Assembly (NCBI RefSeq): GCF_018622995.1
Contig: NZ_CP076022.1
Location: 248,001 to 312,000, forward strand
Source: Arthrobacter jiangjiafuii
GTDB taxonomy: Bacteria; Actinomycetota; Actinomycetes; Actinomycetales; Micrococcaceae
DNA length: 64,000 nt
Reading direction: 5' to 3'
In this document: positions 59,817 to 64,000 of the stretch, piece after piece
Layout: the number at the start of each line of letters is the position of its first letter
Numbering within the stretch: position 1 is the stretch's first letter
The notes under the pieces: generated by a model
What the model was told of the DNA's origin: nothing
Seen by the model: only the letters and a program-made list of their open reading frames with translations
The model's database searches: none
Made by a program: the position numbers and the translations under genes

Positions 59817-60413
59817 TCAGCCCAGGACCAGTTTCACCGCCAGGGCCAGCATCACGACGCCGATCAGCACGTCCAGCACCTGCCAGGTGCGCGGCCTGCT
59901 GAGCGCTCCGGACAGGGCCCGGGCACCGTAGCCGAGGCCCGAGAACCAGAGAATGCTGCCCAGGACTGCCCCGGAGGCGAAGATCCACCGCGCGTCCGTG
60001 CCGTACTGGTTGGCCACGCTTCCCAGCAGCACCACGGTGTCCAGATAGACATGCGGGTTCAGGAACGTCAGCGCCAGCGTGGTGGCGATGACCGAGCCTT
60101 TGGACCGCGGCGCCTGGCCGGTGAGGACCGAGGGCTTCAGCGCGGAGAGGAAGGACCTGATGCCGAACCAGGCCAGATACGCTGCACCGGCCCACCGCAG
60201 GAAAACGAGGACCTGCGGGAAGCTGGATACGAGCGCGCCAATGCCCGCAGTGCCCGCAAGGATCAGGATCGCGTCGCTCACCGCGCATAGCAGCACCACC
60301 GCGGCGATGTGCTCGCGGCGGATGCCCTGCCGCAGGACAAACGCGTTCTGCGCCCCGATAGCCACGATCAGTCCCAGTCCGGTCAGCAGGCCGGTACCCC
60401 AAATGCTCCACAT
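59817..60413 (-). CDS. lysE: LysE/ArgO-type amino-acid exporter
   Basis: The 198-residue protein has the LysE pattern GLGLIVAIGAQNAFVLRQGIR near 12-32 and ALTFLNPHVYLDTVVLLGS near 116-134, with six hydrophobic segments. It exports lysine/arginine. Divergent from the LysG-like regulator, the arrangement known in Corynebacterium. ATG 60413 is preferred to a TTG at 60449. Confidence 0.9.
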   Translation of the reverse strand: MWSIWGTGLLTGLGLIVAIGAQNAFVLRQGIRREHIAAVVLLCAVSDAILILAGTAGIGALVSSFPQVLVFLRWAGAAYLAWFGIRSFLSALKPSVLTGQAPRSKGSVIATTLALTFLNPHVYLDTVVLLGSVANQYGTDARWIFASGAVLGSILWFSGLGYGARALSGALSRPRTWQVLDVLIGVVMLALAVKLVLG

Positions 60414-60483
60414 GGATTCGACGCTAGTTCCCTCCGCCGATGCAGACAAACGAAAGATTGTACGGATGCATTAGATTTCCTTC

Positions 60484-61353
60484 ATGAACTTTGAACATCT
60501 GCGCGCGCTCGCTGCCGTGGTCGACGAGGGCACCTTCGAGGCAGCAGCGGACCGGCTGCATCTCAGCCCGTCCGCGGTCAGCCAGCGGATCAAGGCCCTG
60601 GAGAAGTCGGTGGGACAGGTGGTGGTGCGCCGCACCGTGCCGTGTACGCCCACCCACGCCGGGTCGGCCCTGCTGCGCCTGGCCCGGCAGGTGCAGCTGC
60701 TGGAAGCCGAGGCCCGTCACGCCCTGGGTTCGGAGACATCGGCGGTGACCTCCACCCCCGTGGCAGTGAATGCCGATTCCCTGGCCACATGGTTCCTGCC
60801 CGTGCTCGAGGAGGCCGCGGGCTGGCCGGACACCACGCTGGACCTGCATGTGGAGGACCAGGATCACAGCAGCCGGCTGCTGCGGCAGGGCGACGTGCTG
60901 GGTGCGGTGACTGCGGATCCGGCGCCGGTGAACGGCTGCCGGGCCGTACGGCTCGGGGCGATGCGCTACGTTCCGGCCGCAGCGCCCGCCCTGCGGGACC
61001 GGTTCGTCGGGGCGTCCGGCCCGGATTGGAGTGCCATGCCCGTGCTGGCGTTCAACACCAAGGACGATCTGCAGCGGCGGTTCCTGGCCTCCCGCGGCGG
61101 TGCCGGCCAGCCGCCGATGCACACGATCCCGTCTTCTGAAGCCTTTGTGGCTGCCGTGCGGGCCGGGCTGGGCTGGGGCATGGTGCCGGAGCTGCAGGTC
61201 GGTTCCGATTTCGACGACGGCCGGCTGGTGCTGCTCGACCCCGCCGCGCATCACGACGTCGTGCTGTATTGGCAGTCCTGGACCCTCCAGTCCGGGCGCC
61301 TTGACCGGCTCGCGGCGGCGGTGCGCCGGGCAGGCCGGCTGCTGCGCAGCTAG
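60484..61353 (+). CDS. lysG: LysG/ArgP-type LysR regulator
   Basis: The 289-residue LysR regulator has the N-terminal helix-turn-helix (FEHLRALAAVVDEGTFEAAA, LHLSPSAVSQRIKALEKSVGQVVVRR) and an effector domain. It senses lysine/arginine and activates the divergent lysE. The ATG follows TAGATT by 6 bases without a Shine-Dalgarno sequence: leaderless. The 3' end overlaps the convergent HAD gene. Confidence 0.92.
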   Translation: MNFEHLRALAAVVDEGTFEAAADRLHLSPSAVSQRIKALEKSVGQVVVRRTVPCTPTHAGSALLRLARQVQLLEAEARHALGSETSAVTSTPVAVNADSLATWFLPVLEEAAGWPDTTLDLHVEDQDHSSRLLRQGDVLGAVTADPAPVNGCRAVRLGAMRYVPAAAPALRDRFVGASGPDWSAMPVLAFNTKDDLQRRFLASRGGAGQPPMHTIPSSEAFVAAVRAGLGWGMVPELQVGSDFDDGRLVLLDPAAHHDVVLYWQSWTLQSGRLDRLAAAVRRAGRLLRS

Positions 61354-62243
61354 CTCACGCCGTCGTCGTCCGCTGCCTGCCCGGCCGCCATGGCCGCCCA
61401 GCGGGCAAAAAACGCTCCGCCGGCATCCTCGTGGATGCGGTCTCCGGCGGTCAGCACCGGGTACGGCGTGGCCGGAACCCCGTCTGCAGGCCGCACATCA
61501 ACGTGGGCGACGTTGTATCCCAGCGCATGCAGCTCGTTGGCCATCGCATAGTCGGTCCGGGAGTCCCCGACGGTGCGCCACGTGCGCGGAATCTCCGTGC
61601 CGGCCCCGCGCAGCAGGGCCAGTGCGCGGCGGGCACCGAGGTCCTTGCCGACGCCGAGTGCCTCAATGTCGGTGGAGATGATGGTGGGATCGATCCGGTA
61701 GTCGATCGAATCGTCGCTGTCCGGTGCGTGGTGGTCCAGCCGGCAGACCCCCAGATCGAACTTCCGCATCAGGGCCAGCGCATCGGCGTCGAACTGCGCC
61801 TGTTCCTCCAGATAATCGGCGTTGGCGACCTCCACATGCTGCTCCACCGACACCATGGCGCGCTTGGTCTCGTCGTAGAACATGTGGGCACTGTACTTCT
61901 GCGCGACCAGGGCCCGGACGGCGTCGGCATAGTCAGCGGGCAGGGCCAGCTCCGCGTCCACTTGCGGCTCGCCGGGACCGGCTCCGGTGAAGGAGAACCA
62001 GACGGCGCCCTTCTCGCAGACGGCATGCAGGGTGGTATCCGCGGAGAGTCCGGCGGCGATCATCGGGCGCATCACCTGTTCGCGGATGAACTCATCGGAC
62101 CGGCCGGTATTGAAGACGACGGGCCAGCCGGCCGCAGCCAGGGACACGAGGTCCGCAATGATTTCCGGAGGAACGGAACGGGAGACGGGGCTGGCCACCG
62201 GGCCGTCGACGTCGAGCAGCAGGCCAAAGCGGGGAGAAGTCAC
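61350..62243 (-). CDS. HAD-superfamily hydrolase
   Basis: The 297-residue HAD protein has motif I LLLDVDGPV at 8-16 (Asp11/Asp13), motif II FNTGRSDEF near 44-52, and motif III/IV VGDSRTDYAM near 230-239, with a Cof-like cap. Probably a phosphatase on a sugar phosphate. Tail-to-tail with lysG. Confidence 0.88.
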   Translation of the reverse strand: MTSPRFGLLLDVDGPVASPVSRSVPPEIIADLVSLAAAGWPVVFNTGRSDEFIREQVMRPMIAAGLSADTTLHAVCEKGAVWFSFTGAGPGEPQVDAELALPADYADAVRALVAQKYSAHMFYDETKRAMVSVEQHVEVANADYLEEQAQFDADALALMRKFDLGVCRLDHHAPDSDDSIDYRIDPTIISTDIEALGVGKDLGARRALALLRGAGTEIPRTWRTVGDSRTDYAMANELHALGYNVAHVDVRPADGVPATPYPVLTAGDRIHEDAGGAFFARWAAMAAGQAADDDGVS

Positions 62244-62430
62244 GGTGCCAGTATTTCACCGCCGCGATGCTGCCGGAAAACCGGGCCTGTTGCCGGACGG
62301 CGGTGTATTGCCGCTGGTGGGAGGGCAGTTTCGAGTCTGAGTCGGTTTTGTGGCCGTAATGTAACCGGATGCGGACGCCCCGCCGGGGCGCGCTGTTTCA
62401 AAGGGTGCAGAACTTCTTTAGTCTGTATGA

Positions 62431-62730
62431 GTGATCTTCAAAGCTGTTGGCGACGGACGCCCCTACCCCGACCATGGATACGTAACTCCCAAGGATTGGG
62501 CAGCGGTACCTCCCCGGCAGGTCCGGCTCGATGAGCTGGTTACCACCAAGGCCACCCTGGATCTGGGGGCCTTGCTGGCTGAGGACTCGACGTTTTTTGG
62601 CGATCTATTTCCGCACGTCGTTTTGTGGAGGGACACCATGTATCTGGAAGACGGACTTCACCGGGCCGTGAGGACGGCGCTGCACCAGCGCACCATCCTG
62701 CATGCACGCGTCCTGGTGATCGATGACTGA
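62431..62730 (+). CDS. Small conserved protein beside LytR_C protein
   Basis: The 99-residue protein ends in YLEDGLHRAVRTALHQRTIL and a VLVIDD tail, a pattern sometimes labelled VapB-like/ParB-like in related genomes; no toxin gene is next to it. GTG start at 62431, preceded by TAGTCT at 6 bases without a Shine-Dalgarno sequence: leaderless. Its stop overlaps the next gene by 8 bases. Function unknown. Confidence 0.7.
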   Translation: MIFKAVGDGRPYPDHGYVTPKDWAAVPPRQVRLDELVTTKATLDLGALLAEDSTFFGDLFPHVVLWRDTMYLEDGLHRAVRTALHQRTILHARVLVIDD

Positions 62731-63415
62731 GAAGCCCCCCGGTGCCCCGCACCGGAACAGGGCTGCCAAGTATGACCCCACCGAATGGCATGGCCACCGG
62801 ATCGTCACCGAAGGGGACCTCGGCGCGGTTTTCGACGCCGAAGCGGACGAGGCTGTCCGGGTGCGCGTGGCCCGGCGGCGCCGCCGGTTGCACCGGATCG
62901 TGATCGGTGTGCTGGTGGCCCTGCTGCTGGCCGCCGCTCTGTTTGCCGTGGCCGTCCTCCGCGGCTGGATTGTCCTCTCCGAGCCGGAGCTGAGCCCGGA
63001 GGTCTCCGCCGAGTGCCCCGCCGGCCCGTTCAGCTATCAGCCGCCGGAGAGCATCACGGTCAACGTCTACAACACCACCCCCACCCCCGGACTGGCCACG
63101 CAGGTGGCGGACGCGCTGGCGGCCCGCGGCTTTGCTGTGGGAACCGTGGGCAACAACGTGATCAACCGCGAGGACATGACCGCCGTCGTCGTCTCCGGGC
63201 CGAGCGGCGAGGCCTCCGCCTTCACGCTGCAGCAGCAGATTCCGGGTACGCAGTACCTCCAGGATGACCGGGCCGATACCTCCGTGGATGTGGTGCTCGG
63301 TTCCGCGTATACGGAACTGGTGCCCGCGGAGAACGTTTCAGCCGCCGCCACTGGTCCGATGAGCTGCCCCTGGAAGACCGAATCTCCTGCCGCGTCGCCC
63401 GCTCCGGCGGGCTAA
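62723..63415 (+). CDS. LytR C-terminal-domain membrane protein
   Basis: The 230-residue protein has a cytoplasmic 55-residue basic N-terminus (VARRRRRLHR), one transmembrane segment near 59-78, and an extracytoplasmic LytR_C domain (ITVNVYNTTPTPGLATQVADAL, RGFAVGTVGNN, VVLGSAYTELV). Such proteins are associated with cell-wall polymer attachment. Overlaps the upstream small gene by 8 bases. Confidence 0.85.
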   Translation: MTEKPPGAPHRNRAAKYDPTEWHGHRIVTEGDLGAVFDAEADEAVRVRVARRRRRLHRIVIGVLVALLLAAALFAVAVLRGWIVLSEPELSPEVSAECPAGPFSYQPPESITVNVYNTTPTPGLATQVADALAARGFAVGTVGNNVINREDMTAVVVSGPSGEASAFTLQQQIPGTQYLQDDRADTSVDVVLGSAYTELVPAENVSAAATGPMSCPWKTESPAASPAPAG

Positions 63416-63471
63416 GGCTGCGGCGGTACCATGCCTGGGGCTTGAGGCTCCGGGCGCGGTGTTCGAGCGGT

Positions 63472-64000
63472 TCAGTCGGTCCGCGAAGCCGCTGACGTTA
63501 TGGCGTTGGCGAGGTCGCGGGGACGGCTCCACATCGGCCAATGCCCGGTCGGAAGGTCAACCACGTCGAGATGCTCAAGGTTCGCGGTTTCGGCAAACAT
63601 GGCATGACCTGCGCCGGCCAGCTCCATCACCTGGGCGCCCGGGATGGAGCAGCACACCAGGGTGGTCGGAACCTGGCGGCGGGCGTCGTTCGTGAGCTCG
63701 AGGGGCTGGCGAAGCACGGGTCCGGGTTCGGGGACGGCCCTGGACTGAAAACGCTCGAGGACCTCCGCGCTCAGGCCGTCGAGGCTCGCCTGCTGCCCGA
63801 GGACGTCGAAGGACGGCAGCGGAAGCTCCTCCAACCCCTCCGGTAGGTCCGGGGCGAAGATGCTTCCCGCCGCCACCGGGCCGGAGTCCACCCACACCAC
63901 CCGTTGAACAAGCTCAGGGTGCCGGTCAAGGACAAGGCTGACGGGGAAGTTCGCCCCGCTGTGAGCGACGATAACCGCGGGCTGCTCCTTGGAGACCCCG
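63472..64000 (-). CDS. Alpha/beta hydrolase, C-terminal part (cut by window edge)
   Basis: The reverse frame is open from the window edge to 63472. It contains PAVIVAHSGANFPVSLVLD with the nucleophile-elbow sequence AHSGAN, and ends with VMELAGAGHAMFAETAN and DLPTGHWPMWSRP, the catalytic His region. A start lies outside the window. Typical small alpha/beta hydrolase; substrate unknown. Confidence 0.85.
   Translation of the reverse strand, partial: GVSKEQPAVIVAHSGANFPVSLVLDRHPELVQRVVWVDSGPVAAGSIFAPDLPEGLEELPLPSFDVLGQQASLDGLSAEVLERFQSRAVPEPGPVLRQPLELTNDARRQVPTTLVCCSIPGAQVMELAGAGHAMFAETANLEHLDVVDLPTGHWPMWSRPRDLANAITSAASRTD

Noticed and set aside
1-64000. CRISPR arrays, tRNA or rRNA genes, transposases, integrases
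   Set aside because: None was found on reading both strands; the five-repeat array at 11435-11491 has no unique spacers of CRISPR length.

Overview
The window is high-GC DNA with actinobacterial gene families throughout: a MSMEG_4193-type phosphatase / DUF3090 / SCO1664 cluster, a mycothiol-dependent-type enzyme, a lysE-lysG pair, a DtxR/IdeR-type iron box, many GTG/TTG starts and several probable leaderless genes. It looks like a chromosome segment of an Arthrobacter-like member of the Micrococcaceae. This assignment is by family recognition only. No rRNA, tRNA, CRISPR array, integrase or transposase was seen.

Left third (1-15.7 kb), an accessory and defence-like region. It holds the start of an MpaB-type oxygenase and a condensin-like operon of the Wadjet/MksBEF type (jetA-jetB-jetC) without the expected nuclease gene jetD next to it. 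Then come a PD-(D/E)XK-like nuclease, a HEPN-like protein, a winged-helix/DUF3800 pair behind a five-copy 12-bp repeat array, and an Sll1717-family P-loop ATPase. Three decayed copies of the 3' end of the SCO1664 gene lie between and after these genes. The intact SCO1664 gene stands at 29.3-30.0 kb in the same orientation. This suggests repeated insertion at, or capture beside, the 3' end of that gene.

15.7-31.3 kb. A small multidrug export-like membrane protein is divergent from a DesK/DesR-like two-component pair. A flavin monooxygenase + SDR operon faces an alpha/beta hydrolase and a TetR regulator. A six-gene aminoethylphosphonate operon (flavin oxidase, phosphonatase-like HAD, PhnT-U-V-S importer) is divergent from a GntR/UTRA regulator. 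The SCO1664-DUF3090-phosphatase cluster follows.

31.3-54 kb, mostly core metabolism and cell envelope. An ABC-2 exporter, a PadR/HAAS pair whose promoter is a 36-bp perfect palindrome ending on the start codon, RidA facing HxlR, a SARP-type regulator facing an SDR, a C-N hydrolase, a methyltransferase, a universal stress protein with DUF2252, a MurJ flippase, an OpgB-like sulfatase-fold enzyme, a quinone reductase, a DinB2-like polymerase IV with isoleucine at the steric-gate position, and a 2-oxoglutarate dioxygenase.

54-64 kb. DUF1345, then a four-gene operon behind a DtxR/IdeR-like box: Tat-lipoprotein binding protein, FecCD permease, ATPase, and an unexplained protein with two glutamine-amidotransferase-like lobes. 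It is followed by lysE/lysG, a HAD phosphatase, a small protein with a LytR_C membrane protein, and an alpha/beta hydrolase cut by the window end.
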